A stretch of 14,822 bases of DNA, from positions 1 to 14,822 of the forward strand of contig JACKNE010000027.1 of NCBI GenBank assembly GCA_024235035.1, written 5' to 3'. Positions 1-8,041 of the stretch are shown here, piece by piece; within the stretch, counting starts at the first letter, position 1; each line of letters opens with the position of its first letter. Both the position numbers and the translations under genes were made by a program. This DNA comes from Gammaproteobacteria bacterium. GTDB taxonomy: Bacteria > Pseudomonadota > Gammaproteobacteria > Competibacterales > Competibacteraceae. The notes under the pieces were generated by a model, which did not search any database, was not told the origin of the DNA, and was given only the letters and a program-made list of their open reading frames with translations.

Positions 1-1104
1 CTGATCTTGCAGTTGAGTACGAGCGTGATCGACGCTGCCGCCAAGCCGCAATTACCAGATACCCTCAGCGCGATCACACTCGGTCCGCGCGCACCCAAGC
101 CGGAAGGCGCACCCAAGCCGCCGCCGGTGGCCAAGCCATCCCCGCCGCCGATGGAAACCGCTGCCGCCTCCAGCTTCGCCAAGGTTCACGCTAGTCCCTC
201 GGTACGGCGTTTCGCCCGCGAACTGGGCGTCGATCTGACCCGGCTGACCAAAGGTTCTGGTCCCAAGGGGCGGTTGCTCAAGGAAGACGTGCAAGCCTTC
301 GTCAAGGGAGTGATGACCGGTGCTGCTCCAATGGCGGCATCCGCTGGCGGCATCACGGGCGGCGGCGCGTTGGATTTGCTGCCCTGGCCCACGGTGGATT
401 TCGCCAAGTTCGGCCCGGTGGAATCCAAGCCGCTGGCGCGGATCAAGAAACTCTCCGGCGCTAATCTGGCGCGCAATTGGGTGATGATCCCGGCCGTTAC
501 CTATCATGAGGACGCCGATATCACCGATCTGGAAGCATTCCGTATTCAGATCAACCGGGAAAATGAGAAAAGCGGCGGCCTCAAGCTGACCATGCTGGCG
601 TTCATGATCAAAGCCTGCGTCCGGGCGATGCAGCAATTCCCGGAGTTCAACACTTCGCTGGATGGCGACCATCTGATCTATAAGCAATACTTCCATATCG
701 CCTTCGCTGCCGACACACCTAACGGATTGGTGGTGCCGGTGGTGAAGGACGCCGATAAAAAGGGGGTGTTCGACATTGCCAAGGAGACGGGCGAACTGGC
801 CAAGAAGGCTCGCGATGGCAAGCTGGGACCGGCGGAAATGCAAGGCGCCTGCTTCACCATTTCTTCGGTGGGCGGCATCGGCGGCACTCACTTCTCGCCG
901 ATCATCAATGCCCCGGAAGTGGCGATTCTGGGGGCCAGTAAGTCGGTGATGAAACCGGTATGGGATGGCGAACGGTTCGCGCCGCGCCTGATCCTGCCGT
1001 TGTCGCTGACGGCGGATCATCGCGTCATCGATGGGGCATTGGCGACCCGCTTCAACGTCTATCTTGCGCAATTACTGGCGGATTTTCGGCGGGTGATGCT
1101 CTAA
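1..1104 (+). CDS. aceF: Dihydrolipoamide acetyltransferase (pyruvate dehydrogenase E2), C-terminal part, start outside window
   Basis: E2 core of the pyruvate dehydrogenase complex: it transfers the acetyl group from lipoyl-lysine to CoA in the cytoplasm. The frame is open from base 1, so the protein starts upstream and its lipoyl domain(s) are not visible. What is seen, in order: an Ala/Pro-rich flexible linker (about bases 60-175); a peripheral-subunit (E3/E1) binding domain from HASPSVRRFARELGV to GPKGRLLKEDVQAF (about 184-300); then the catalytic acyltransferase domain to the end. The active-site motif DHRVIDG is present, with its His codon at 1018-1020. Other strong family matches are LPWPTVDFAKFG, SGANLARNWVMIP, DTPNGLVVPV and INAPEVAILG. 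The sequence resembles E. coli-type AceF rather than the 2-oxoglutarate or branched-chain E2. aceE would be expected upstream; no lpd follows directly. The stop is TAA at 1102-1104. Confidence 0.96.
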   Translation: MILQLSTSVIDAAAKPQLPDTLSAITLGPRAPKPEGAPKPPPVAKPSPPPMETAAASSFAKVHASPSVRRFARELGVDLTRLTKGSGPKGRLLKEDVQAFVKGVMTGAAPMAASAGGITGGGALDLLPWPTVDFAKFGPVESKPLARIKKLSGANLARNWVMIPAVTYHEDADITDLEAFRIQINRENEKSGGLKLTMLAFMIKACVRAMQQFPEFNTSLDGDHLIYKQYFHIAFAADTPNGLVVPVVKDADKKGVFDIAKETGELAKKARDGKLGPAEMQGACFTISSVGGIGGTHFSPIINAPEVAILGASKSVMKPVWDGERFAPRLILPLSLTADHRVIDGALATRFNVYLAQLLADFRRVML

Positions 1105-1115
1105 CTTTCAAGACA

Positions 1116-1154
1116 GCGGGCGGTGCTCTCTCTGCATGCTGATCCACCGCCCGC
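1116..1154 (+). other. GC-rich inverted repeat (hairpin) between aceF and yjgA
   Basis: A perfect 10-base inverted repeat: GCGGGCGGTG at 1116-1125 and CACCGCCCGC at 1145-1154, separated by a 19-base loop. It begins 11 bases after the aceF stop. No T-run follows either arm, so it is not a textbook intrinsic terminator. It could be a 3'-end stabilising stem, a Rho-assisted end, or a chance GC-rich repeat. It also lies 18 bases upstream of the yjgA start codon. Confidence 0.5.
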
Positions 1155-1172
1155 GCTACTCAAGATCTCCCC

Positions 1173-1475
1173 ATGCAAGACCAGGCATTCGACAGCGGTT
1201 TAGACGAATACGATGAACCGCAACTCCCCAGCAAGAGCCAACGCAAGCGGGAAGCAACCGCGCTGCAGGAGCTGGGCGAGCGGCTGGTGAAGCTGACTTC
1301 GACGCAATTAAGCCGGGTCCCGCTGCCTGAGGAGTTGCTGGCGGCGGTGCGGTTGGCTCAGACCATCTCGCAGCGAGGAGGCCGTAAGCGCCAGTTGCAG
1401 TACATCGGTAAGCTGATGCGCCGACTGGACGGCATGGAAACCGAAGCGATCCACACCGCGCTGGACACGCTGTAG
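1173..1475 (+). CDS. yjgA: YjgA/DarP-like (DUF615) protein, C-terminally truncated
   Basis: YjgA (DarP) associates with the large ribosomal subunit during assembly in E. coli. This 100-residue protein matches the N-terminal half of the family: an acidic N-terminus (LDEYDEPQ), then SKSQRKREATALQELG, the LSRVPLPEELLAAVRLAQ stretch, and GGRKRQLQYIGKLMRRLD followed by IHTALDTL. In E. coli the protein is about 183 residues and continues after the equivalent ALDKL with a second helical half. Here a TAG (1473-1475) falls exactly at that point, and none of the three forward frames downstream restores the missing half. It is therefore a naturally short form or a decayed gene. The ATG at 1173 is chosen because the acidic start fits relatives; no clear Shine-Dalgarno sequence precedes it. 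The gene converges on the minus-strand gene ending at 1515. Confidence 0.8.
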   Translation: MQDQAFDSGLDEYDEPQLPSKSQRKREATALQELGERLVKLTSTQLSRVPLPEELLAAVRLAQTISQRGGRKRQLQYIGKLMRRLDGMETEAIHTALDTL

Positions 1476-1514
1476 GTCGCGCCTCCCAGTGAAGGAGAGA
1501 GAAGATGGCCTGTG

Positions 1515-2765
1515 CTACGACTTGAATCGTGGCAAAAGCTGGATGGTGTCATCCACCCAGACGTCTACTGCACTCGATAGGGAAGGCGACAATTTTCGTT
1601 GCCATTCCTGCTGCGTGCTGTCCAATGCGGTTTGGATCTCCGCTGCAAAAGCGTCTCGCGACAACAGTTCGATACCCTGCTGGATCAACCAATCTGTCGC
1701 TAAACCCACTCCCGCGCCGACCACGATGCCTACCGTTGCGCCCACCGGTCCGCCCAAACTACCGCTGACGCCGCCGGTCGCGCCGCCCGTCACCGCCAAC
1801 AATGCCCGTTCGACAAAGGGCAGACTTAAGCGAGAAGCAACCGCTAGCCCAACCTGACTTCCCAGCGCCTTGCCAGCCATCGCGCTCAGCGTGGTCAGGG
1901 TAATGCCGCGCAATGCGCCCAGCGTCGAATTGGCATCTGAAGCGATGCGCACCTTGTACAGTTGAGAAGGCCAGTCCAGATGCAATTCAGGAGCCGGCGT
2001 CTGATCAGGGTCGAGGTGCGTCGTGTGTTGCGTCACGAAGACCTGGAATTCAGCCTGCATGGTGGTCAACATCAGCAGATAGGACTGGCGGGCCTGGTCC
2101 AGGGTGGTGCGATAGACCTGTTGTAGGCGTGGATCGGTAATTTCTGGTTTGAGAACCAATACTTCATAGTGTTGCTGGATGAGCCGCTCCAGATCGGCAG
2201 CAACCGCTGCCGACATCCGGTCCTCGCCAAGATGGTGGAACGCCGAGGTCAGAGCTTCCCAGAGCAGTTGATAGCTGGTGCCATAGGCGTAGTACCAGTC
2301 GGCGAAAGCCGGAATGCGCTGGCGTAGATCGGTGAAAACCGTCTCTAGCCCGGCGATCAATTGTTCCTGTGCCTGCTTGTGCAACTGCCGGCGGCCACGT
2401 TCCAGATTCGCGGTATGCATGCGGACAAATGCGGAATAGCGTTCGGCATCAGCCAACACGCGCACCAGTTCGCCGGCCTGATTTTCGTAAACCAGGGTTA
2501 CCTGAGAGGGAACTTGCCGTTCCACCTGCGTGGTGATTTCAGTGCGATCCGGATGAACCAACGCGGTGTCCAATACCGGGGCCTCTCTGTGCCAAAGAAA
2601 CACACCGCCCCAGGCCAGGATCAGGCCCGCTAGCATTCCCAGCCAAAACCGGGAGCGGCGCCAGCGTGGAATGGTGGAGGGTCCAGTGGTGTTAATGACC
2701 AGCACTGGGGGAATGCCGGGAGGGTGTTCACCCGATCCATGCAATCGGGAAAGCTGTTCGTTCAT
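1515..2765 (-). CDS. Hypothetical single-anchor membrane protein with glycine-rich hydrophobic segment
   Basis: I do not recognise this 416-residue protein. A basic stretch (RWRRSR, about 34-39) precedes one clear membrane segment (about 40-58), so the N-terminus is probably cytoplasmic and the rest periplasmic. Residues 75-250 are polar and predicted helical, including a conserved-looking aromatic patch FADWYYAYGTSYQLLW (about 154-169). Residues 325-356 are extremely rich in Gly, Val and Ala with glycines at short regular intervals (GGATGGVSGSLGGPVGATVG), like glycine-zipper membrane segments. A helical tail rich in Gln and Ser follows. A GAGG motif 7 bases before the ATG supports the start. 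It lies 126 bases downstream of the RND permease on the same strand, so it may be the last gene of that operon, but no efflux role can be read from the sequence. It is not an outer-membrane channel of the TolC type by any feature I can see. Confidence 0.75.
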   Translation of the reverse strand: MNEQLSRLHGSGEHPPGIPPVLVINTTGPSTIPRWRRSRFWLGMLAGLILAWGGVFLWHREAPVLDTALVHPDRTEITTQVERQVPSQVTLVYENQAGELVRVLADAERYSAFVRMHTANLERGRRQLHKQAQEQLIAGLETVFTDLRQRIPAFADWYYAYGTSYQLLWEALTSAFHHLGEDRMSAAVAADLERLIQQHYEVLVLKPEITDPRLQQVYRTTLDQARQSYLLMLTTMQAEFQVFVTQHTTHLDPDQTPAPELHLDWPSQLYKVRIASDANSTLGALRGITLTTLSAMAGKALGSQVGLAVASRLSLPFVERALLAVTGGATGGVSGSLGGPVGATVGIVVGAGVGLATDWLIQQGIELLSRDAFAAEIQTALDSTQQEWQRKLSPSLSSAVDVWVDDTIQLLPRFKS

Positions 2766-2891
2766 GGTGCTGCCTCAGCAGTTGTAAAAAGGACTTTAAG
2801 ACCCATATGGAGATGACATGCCAAAACCGAAGAGTTCAACACGAGATAACGACAAAAATAGTTTAAGGAGTGGAAGGGCCAGGCTGAGCGT

Positions 2892-5800
2892 TCAATCTGC
2901 AATATCTTGAATTGCCGCGCCGCCCAAGCGCTGCGCGACACTCTCATGCACCGACAGCAAAGCCGGCACGAAAAGCAATACCAATACCGTCGAGAAGGCT
3001 AGCCCAAAGGAAATAGAAGTCGCCATGGGGATCAGAAACTGGGCCTGCAATGATTTCTCGAACAACAATGGCGTCAACCCGGCGATCGTGGTCAGTGAAG
3101 TGAGTAGTACCGCGCGCAATCGTTGGCAAGCCGCTTCGACCAGCGCCTCCTGTACGGCTAACCCGCTAGCTCGCAACTGCTGGTAGAACGTCACGAGGAT
3201 AATTGAATCGTTGACGACGATGCCCGACAGGCCAAATAAGCCAAACAGCGACAGAATGGTCAAGTCGATGCCCATGACCCAGTGACCGACGATGGCGCCG
3301 ACGATCCCGAAAGGAATGGCGGTCATCACTACCAGCGGCCAACCGTAGGATGCGAAAACCCAGGCCAGGATCAGATAGATGAAGGCCAAGGCGAACAGCG
3401 CACCGCGCCGCATATCGGCCAGGGTCTCTTGCTGATCGGCGCTGCGACCCTCCAACGAGTAAGCGATGCCGTAGCGCTGCTGCAAATCTTGCAGCACTCC
3501 TCGTTCAAGAGCGGCGATCACTTCTCCCGGCTTGACCACGGTCGTATCGACATCCGCGGAAACCTGCACCGCTAGTTTGCCTGCAGCATGACGTACCGCT
3601 TCGAAGCCACGCCGGGCTTGTAGGCGCACTACATTATTTAATGGCACTGACTCGCCACTGGGCAACACTACGTTGAAGTGATCCAAACCGATGAGATGAT
3701 TGCGTTCGGCATCGGGAAGTATCACCCGCACTTCCACCTCATCGTCGCCATCTTGGAAGATTTGCACCAACTGGCCGTCGAAAGCTGCCCGCAACTGGCG
3801 ACCGATGAGATCCACAGTCAAACCCAGCGCCTCGCCTGTCGGTGTTAGACGGTAAATCCATTGTTCCTTGCCATAAGGCATGTCATCCTCGATAGCGGAG
3901 ACGCCTCGAATGGTGAACAATGATTGAGCCAACGCATTGGCGGCGGCTTTGAGGGAATCGACGTCTTCGCTGGTCAGACGGATGTCCACATCCCGGCCGG
4001 GCGGACCCGCAGTACGGGAAAACAGGGTAAAGATCTCGATGCCAGCCGGCAGTGATACCCTGGTGCGCCAAGCCTTGAGGAAGTCCTGGAGCCGCACCTC
4101 GCGCGTATCTGGCTGGGTCAATTCCACGAGCATGGAGGCATGTTGATCGCCTTGTAGACTACCTGCACTGGCTAGTTGCCCCTGGCCATAACGGGTTTCG
4201 GCGGCCACGATCAGATTTCCGCCCAGCTCTCGTTCGGTTTCCTGTAACGCCGAATTGACTTGATCCATGAAGGCCCGCACCCGCTGCGGCGGGGTGCCGG
4301 CGACGAAGCTGGCATTGACGTTCAGGGTCGCGCCTTCAGGCGTTGGAAAGAAGTTGAAACCTAATCGACCACCCGCCAGCAGTCCCATCGCCAGAATCAG
4401 AACCGCCACGGCTCCAGCCAGCGTCGTCCAGCGATATAGCACAGCGCGCGTAATCAGTGGGCGAAACGCTCGGTCGCGGAGGTGATTGAAACCTGCATCC
4501 AGCCGTTGGCGAAGCGGACTCGGTTTGGCATGGTGCAGGCGATGAAAGGTATGGCGCAAATGGCCGGGTAGCACGAAAAAACTCTCGACCAGCGAGGCCA
4601 GAATGACACAGATGATCACCAGCGGAATATCGCCGAGGATATTGCCGATGGGGCCGCTGACCAGCATCAGCGGCAGGAAGGCGGCGATGGTGGTCAGCGA
4701 AGACGCCATGACCGGCGCCAACATGCGCCGGGCGCCGCCTTCAGCCGCTTCCAGCGATCGTTCGCCGGTCTGGTAGTGGGCCAAAGCGTCTTCGCCAACC
4801 ACGATGGCGTCATCGACGATGATACCCAGCGCCATGATCAAGGCAAACAGACTGATCATATTGATGCTGCCGCCGACTGCATAGAGTACCCCGAGGGTGG
4901 CCATGAATGACACCGGGATGCCGACGGCCACCCACCCGGCGACGCGGCCATTGAGGAACAGAAACAGAATGGCGACGACCAGCACGAGACCACCACCGCC
5001 ATTCTTGATGAGCAGGAAGATGCGGTCTTTAATCAGTCGCCAAGATTCATCGAAGACCGTCAATTCGACGCCGACGGGCAGTTGTGGCCGGGTTTCGGTT
5101 ACCCAATCTTCCAGAATCCGAGCCGCTTTAAGGGAATCGGCGTTTTCTGTGCGCTGTAGTTGCAATTCCACTGCTGGGCGGCCATGAAAGCTCAACCGCA
5201 CCTCGCCATCCTGGGGACGGCGTTCGATGGTGGCGACATCGTCCAACGTGATCAGGGCGCCGTCACGGGTGGTTTTCAACGGCAGCGTGGTAAAAGCGGC
5301 TTCATCACGGCGCTGGTCCAGACTACGTAATTGGCGAGCGACATCATTGCGACCCACCGTGCCCGCTGGCAGATCGCGGCTCGACTCCCCCAGTCGCTCC
5401 GCCACCTGAGGCAGCGACAGACCCAACTCCCGCAGCGCAGCCGTCGGCAGCTGAATGGCGATTTCCTCCTCAGGCAGACCGGTGATGTTCACCTTGGCGA
5501 TGCCGCGCGCTAGCAGCTCACGTTCAAAGCGCCGCGCGAGATGGCGCAACTCCGCTCGATCACTGGGGCCGGAAATGACGACTCGGGCGATGGAATCATA
5601 ACGAATGACGCGGGTGATCTCGGGCTGCTCGGCAGTTGAAGGCAGATTACGTGCTTGATCGACCGCCTGCTTGACGTCATCCAACGCTTGACCGATATCA
5701 CTGCCTTCCTCGAATTCCAGACTCAACGCGGCAATGCCATTGGATGAGGTCGAGGTGAGTTTCTTGAGTCCATTTAGGTAGCGTAATTCCCGCTCCAGAG

Positions 5801-6023
5801 GATGAGTGATCGATTCCTCGACATCTTCGGCGGCAGCGCCGGTCCATACGACCCGCACGGTCACCATATCCAGGGCGAAATTGGGGAAAAACTGGGTATT
5901 GAGCTTGGCCAACGCCCACACGCCTGCTAGGACCATGATGATCATCAACAGGTTGGCGGCAACTTTGTGCTGGGCAAAGATGCCGATCAGGTCATTTTTA
6001 TGGCTGAAGGGCATGACGCTCAC
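2892..6023 (-). CDS. RND-family efflux transporter permease (AcrB/HAE-1-like)
   Basis: Inner-membrane proton-driven efflux pump subunit of 1043 residues, the usual size for the family. An N-terminal membrane segment (about 22-40) is followed by the typical QFFPNF and VVWTGAAAEDVEESITHPLE porter-domain start. Membrane segments TM2-TM6 lie around residues 340-485. TM4 carries the proton-relay acidic pair in GIIVDDAIVV (Asp404/Asp405). A second porter and docking half and TM8-TM12 close the protein. In TM10 the sequence is GLSGIVVNDSIILV, so the Lys typical of AcrB is Asn here, as in several non-AcrB RND subfamilies; the substrate cannot be inferred. The GTG start at 6023 overlaps the TGA of the upstream membrane fusion protein as GTGA. 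An ATG three codons later (6014) is a strong alternative. No outer-membrane factor gene is adjacent. Confidence 0.95.
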   Translation of the reverse strand: MSVMPFSHKNDLIGIFAQHKVAANLLMIIMVLAGVWALAKLNTQFFPNFALDMVTVRVVWTGAAAEDVEESITHPLERELRYLNGLKKLTSTSSNGIAALSLEFEEGSDIGQALDDVKQAVDQARNLPSTAEQPEITRVIRYDSIARVVISGPSDRAELRHLARRFERELLARGIAKVNITGLPEEEIAIQLPTAALRELGLSLPQVAERLGESSRDLPAGTVGRNDVARQLRSLDQRRDEAAFTTLPLKTTRDGALITLDDVATIERRPQDGEVRLSFHGRPAVELQLQRTENADSLKAARILEDWVTETRPQLPVGVELTVFDESWRLIKDRIFLLIKNGGGGLVLVVAILFLFLNGRVAGWVAVGIPVSFMATLGVLYAVGGSINMISLFALIMALGIIVDDAIVVGEDALAHYQTGERSLEAAEGGARRMLAPVMASSLTTIAAFLPLMLVSGPIGNILGDIPLVIICVILASLVESFFVLPGHLRHTFHRLHHAKPSPLRQRLDAGFNHLRDRAFRPLITRAVLYRWTTLAGAVAVLILAMGLLAGGRLGFNFFPTPEGATLNVNASFVAGTPPQRVRAFMDQVNSALQETERELGGNLIVAAETRYGQGQLASAGSLQGDQHASMLVELTQPDTREVRLQDFLKAWRTRVSLPAGIEIFTLFSRTAGPPGRDVDIRLTSEDVDSLKAAANALAQSLFTIRGVSAIEDDMPYGKEQWIYRLTPTGEALGLTVDLIGRQLRAAFDGQLVQIFQDGDDEVEVRVILPDAERNHLIGLDHFNVVLPSGESVPLNNVVRLQARRGFEAVRHAAGKLAVQVSADVDTTVVKPGEVIAALERGVLQDLQQRYGIAYSLEGRSADQQETLADMRRGALFALAFIYLILAWVFASYGWPLVVMTAIPFGIVGAIVGHWVMGIDLTILSLFGLFGLSGIVVNDSIILVTFYQQLRASGLAVQEALVEAACQRLRAVLLTSLTTIAGLTPLLFEKSLQAQFLIPMATSISFGLAFSTVLVLLFVPALLSVHESVAQRLGGAAIQDIAD

Positions 6024-6034
6024 TCCTGCACCTC
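6014..6034 (-). promoter_or_regulatory. Overlapping ribosome binding sites at the MFP/permease junction
   Basis: Read on the minus strand, GAGGTG (6034-6029) lies 5 bases before the GTG start at 6023. AGGAG (6027-6023) lies 8 bases before the ATG at 6014. Both starts are in the same frame and differ by three residues. The GTG forms a 4-base overlap with the TGA stop of the membrane fusion protein, indicating translational coupling of the two pump subunits. I cannot decide between the starts from sequence alone; the AGGAG/ATG pair is the stronger single signal. Confidence 0.5.
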
Positions 6035-7333
6035 GACCTTGAGGCCAGTGATAGCGTTGGGCAATTGAGTCGTGATGATCCGGTCGCCAGCCGCTAGTTC
6101 TGGACTGCGTACCAGTACTTGTACTTGGCCGTTATCGTTCCGTTGTTCGCCGACGCGCTCGATCGTCAGCGCCGCCATGCGCGCATCTTCCAGGCGGTAG
6201 ATGCGATCCAAGCCATACAATGCCTCGAACGGCAGCGCTACGACGTTCTCTTCCAGAGGCAAATCCATGGATAGCGTCAGAACCCGGCCAGGAACGAGCC
6301 ATTGGGCGCCTTCGGCGACCTGAAACAGCCCATCCAGTCCACCATTGCGCTGACCAGTTTCTCCGCCTAACCGGTCCAGTCGGGCAGTGATCGGTTGCTC
6401 ATCCACAATCGCCTTTGCCGGTAGCGACCGATGCATGGCCAGGGCGGCGCGCACCGCAGGCAGGGCGCGAAACGGAATCTGAGCGCGAATTTCCAACTCG
6501 CCTACTGGGTATATTTCCAGCAGCAAATCGCCTGAGCGCACCCGGTTACCTGGCGCCACCGGCGTTTGCACCACACGACCGGCGAAGGGCGCTGTAATCG
6601 TCACACGTCTTAGATCCAGCCGCGCTTGATCGCGCAATGCTTTGGCGCGCGCCCGGCGGGCCTCAAGCTGGGTTAGACGAGCCGTGTGGTCGTCCACTTC
6701 CAATTGGCGCGTGTTCAGGGATAACGCTTGTTTCTCCACGGCTTGCAAAGCCTCATCCAAGGCCGATGCGGAAATCATCTTGCGATTATTGAGGTTTTGG
6801 GCGCGGGTCACCGCCCGTTTTGTCAACTCCAGCAAGGCTTTTTCCCGGCTGAGTGCGTTCCGATTGGCGGCATGGCGCGTTTGTTCGCTGGCGATCTGAG
6901 CTTCGATTTCCTGAAGATCCGCTTCACGTTGACGCACAATCAACGTGTAGTCACGGTCATCCAGCTTTACCAAGAGATCGCCAGCAGCGACGGTTTGGCC
7001 CTCGCGGATCTCGACCTTGGCCACATCGGCGTTGATCGCTGCCCGGATTTCCGCCTTCTGCGGGGCTTCGACCGTACCGTAGAGTAGCAGGTTGGGGATT
7101 GAGCGCCCGGGTGCTATCTCGATGGCGCTGACGCGCCAGGCTTTTTCCTGAGTGGCAACCGGCGGCGTCACCGCCCGGGTCGCCTTGAGTAGCATGAAAC
7201 CAGTGATTGCTAGACCGAGGATGGCAAGCGGCAGCGCTGCTTTTAGTAGCCATGTCGCGTAGCGTGGGTGGAAAAGAGAGGCGATTTCAGGCATGAGCGA
7301 TTCAAGGTAATCTAGGGTTTGTCCTGATGACAT
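6020..7333 (-). CDS. RND efflux membrane fusion protein (periplasmic adaptor, HlyD/AcrA-like)
   Basis: Periplasmic adaptor that links an inner-membrane RND pump to an outer-membrane channel. It has 437 residues. A single N-terminal membrane anchor lies at about 28-49, with no lipobox cysteine, so it is membrane-spanning rather than a lipoprotein. The first biotinyl/lipoyl-like half-motif spans about 94-129 (VAKVEIREGQTVAAGDLLVKLDD). A long alpha-helical hairpin rich in Ala, Arg, Gln and Glu follows (about 130-235). The second half-motif is APFAGRVVQTPVAPGNRVRSGDLLLEI. A beta-barrel and a membrane-proximal domain complete it, ending in GLKVEVQE. The start at 7333 has a poorly placed AGGA; a second Met at residue 14 (7294) would also leave the anchor intact. 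Its stop overlaps the permease start by four bases, so the two are one operon. Confidence 0.93.
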   Translation of the reverse strand: MSSGQTLDYLESLMPEIASLFHPRYATWLLKAALPLAILGLAITGFMLLKATRAVTPPVATQEKAWRVSAIEIAPGRSIPNLLLYGTVEAPQKAEIRAAINADVAKVEIREGQTVAAGDLLVKLDDRDYTLIVRQREADLQEIEAQIASEQTRHAANRNALSREKALLELTKRAVTRAQNLNNRKMISASALDEALQAVEKQALSLNTRQLEVDDHTARLTQLEARRARAKALRDQARLDLRRVTITAPFAGRVVQTPVAPGNRVRSGDLLLEIYPVGELEIRAQIPFRALPAVRAALAMHRSLPAKAIVDEQPITARLDRLGGETGQRNGGLDGLFQVAEGAQWLVPGRVLTLSMDLPLEENVVALPFEALYGLDRIYRLEDARMAALTIERVGEQRNDNGQVQVLVRSPELAAGDRIITTQLPNAITGLKVEVQE

Positions 7334-7368
7334 GAGACCGTGATCCTGCCGAGCAGTGCCGGGTAGCG

Positions 7369-7374
7369 TATAAT
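7369..7374 (+). promoter_or_regulatory. Possible -10 element upstream of the hemerythrin genes
   Basis: A perfect TATAAT hexamer lies in the 165-base divergent region between the efflux operon and the first hemerythrin. No good -35 hexamer sits 16-18 bases upstream (the sequence there is close to CCTGCC), so the promoter call is weak. If used, the transcript would have a leader of roughly 115 bases containing the small hairpin at 7405-7421. Confidence 0.25.
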
Positions 7375-7404
7375 CCCTTGCGATTTTTGAGGGTCTGATT
7401 CCCT

Positions 7405-7421
7405 ACGGCTTGCTGAGCCGT
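7405..7421 (+). other. Small hairpin in the leader of the hemerythrin genes
   Basis: ACGGCT (7405-7410) and AGCCGT (7416-7421) form a 6-base-pair stem with a 5-base TGCTG loop. A T-rich but interrupted stretch follows (GATTGTGTTGATTTT). It could be an attenuator-like structure or chance. The stem is short and the T-tract is not continuous. Confidence 0.25.
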
Positions 7422-7498
7422 GATTGTGTTGATTTTCTGTGCTGAACTGGATGCCTCTTGGATATCCTGAACGATAACGGACGCAATGGGATGTGTTT

Positions 7499-7966
7499 AT
7501 GAGCAAATTTGTCGAGTGGTCTGATGAACTGAGTGTCGGCATTGAGGAGATCGATGCGCAACATAAGGTATTGGTGGATTTATTGAACGAGATTCATGAA
7601 GCGATACAGCAGGGACGCACTGTGCAAACGACAAAAGGTATCATCGATCGGCTGGGTGAATATACGCGCGTCCATTTTGCTGTCGAGGAAAGCCTGATGC
7701 GCATCCTGCATTATCCGGATTATGCGCGCCATAAGGAAGAACATGACAGGCTGATTGCTCAATTGGCGGATATTCATCTCAAGTGGGATAAAAGCAAGGG
7801 CGCCGTTGGTATTGAGCTGACGCATTTTCTCAAGGATTGGTTGGCTGAGCACATCATGGAAGGGGACAAGCGTTACACCGCTCATTTTTTGGCACAAGGC
7901 ATCCGGCCAGAGCTGTCGAAAGGTTCCTGGGCGAAGCGGTTCTGGCGTTCGCTGAACGGAAGCTGA
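7499..7966 (+). CDS. Bacteriohemerythrin (first of a tandem pair)
   Basis: A single-domain bacterial hemerythrin of 155 residues: a four-helix bundle that binds O2 at a non-haem di-iron site, probably in the cytoplasm since no signal peptide is present. All seven expected ligands are in place when counted from the ATG at 7499: His22 (DAQHKVLVDLL), His59 and Glu63 (HFAVEE), His78 and His82 (HKEEH), and His118 and Asp123 (HIMEGD). The N-terminal VGIEEIDAQH motif is typical of the family. An in-frame GTG lies two codons upstream (7493). The ATG is preferred because the product then aligns end to end with the second copy (MSKF versus MVKF); GGGA 7 bases upstream is a weak ribosome site. A basic, Trp-rich C-terminal tail (SWAKRFWRSL) extends past the bundle. 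It is transcribed divergently from the efflux operon. Confidence 0.94.
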   Translation: MSKFVEWSDELSVGIEEIDAQHKVLVDLLNEIHEAIQQGRTVQTTKGIIDRLGEYTRVHFAVEESLMRILHYPDYARHKEEHDRLIAQLADIHLKWDKSKGAVGIELTHFLKDWLAEHIMEGDKRYTAHFLAQGIRPELSKGSWAKRFWRSLNGS

Positions 7967-8041
7967 ATACTGAAACGCCATAGCCGAGTACCCCTTAGCT
8001 TTCTGGCCCGACAAGTATAAACACAGCGAGGTGTATGGGTT

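Noticed and set aside
52..1071. A 339-codon open frame on the minus strand opposite aceF
   Set aside because: It is fully antisense to a well-conserved E2 protein, its translation is rich in Arg, His and Gln without any family motif, and it is a typical shadow of a GC-rich gene.
1476..1577. In-frame continuation of yjgA past the TAG, containing LRLESWQKL
   Set aside because: It faintly recalls the FHRLE-W-D-L region of YjgA, but the match is a few residues, the next residues do not fit, and the stretch overlaps the end of the convergent gene.
7460..7467. GGATATCC palindrome upstream of the first hemerythrin as an operator
   Set aside because: It is only 8 bases, does not extend on either side, and matches no FNR, NorR or NsrR type site I could recognise.
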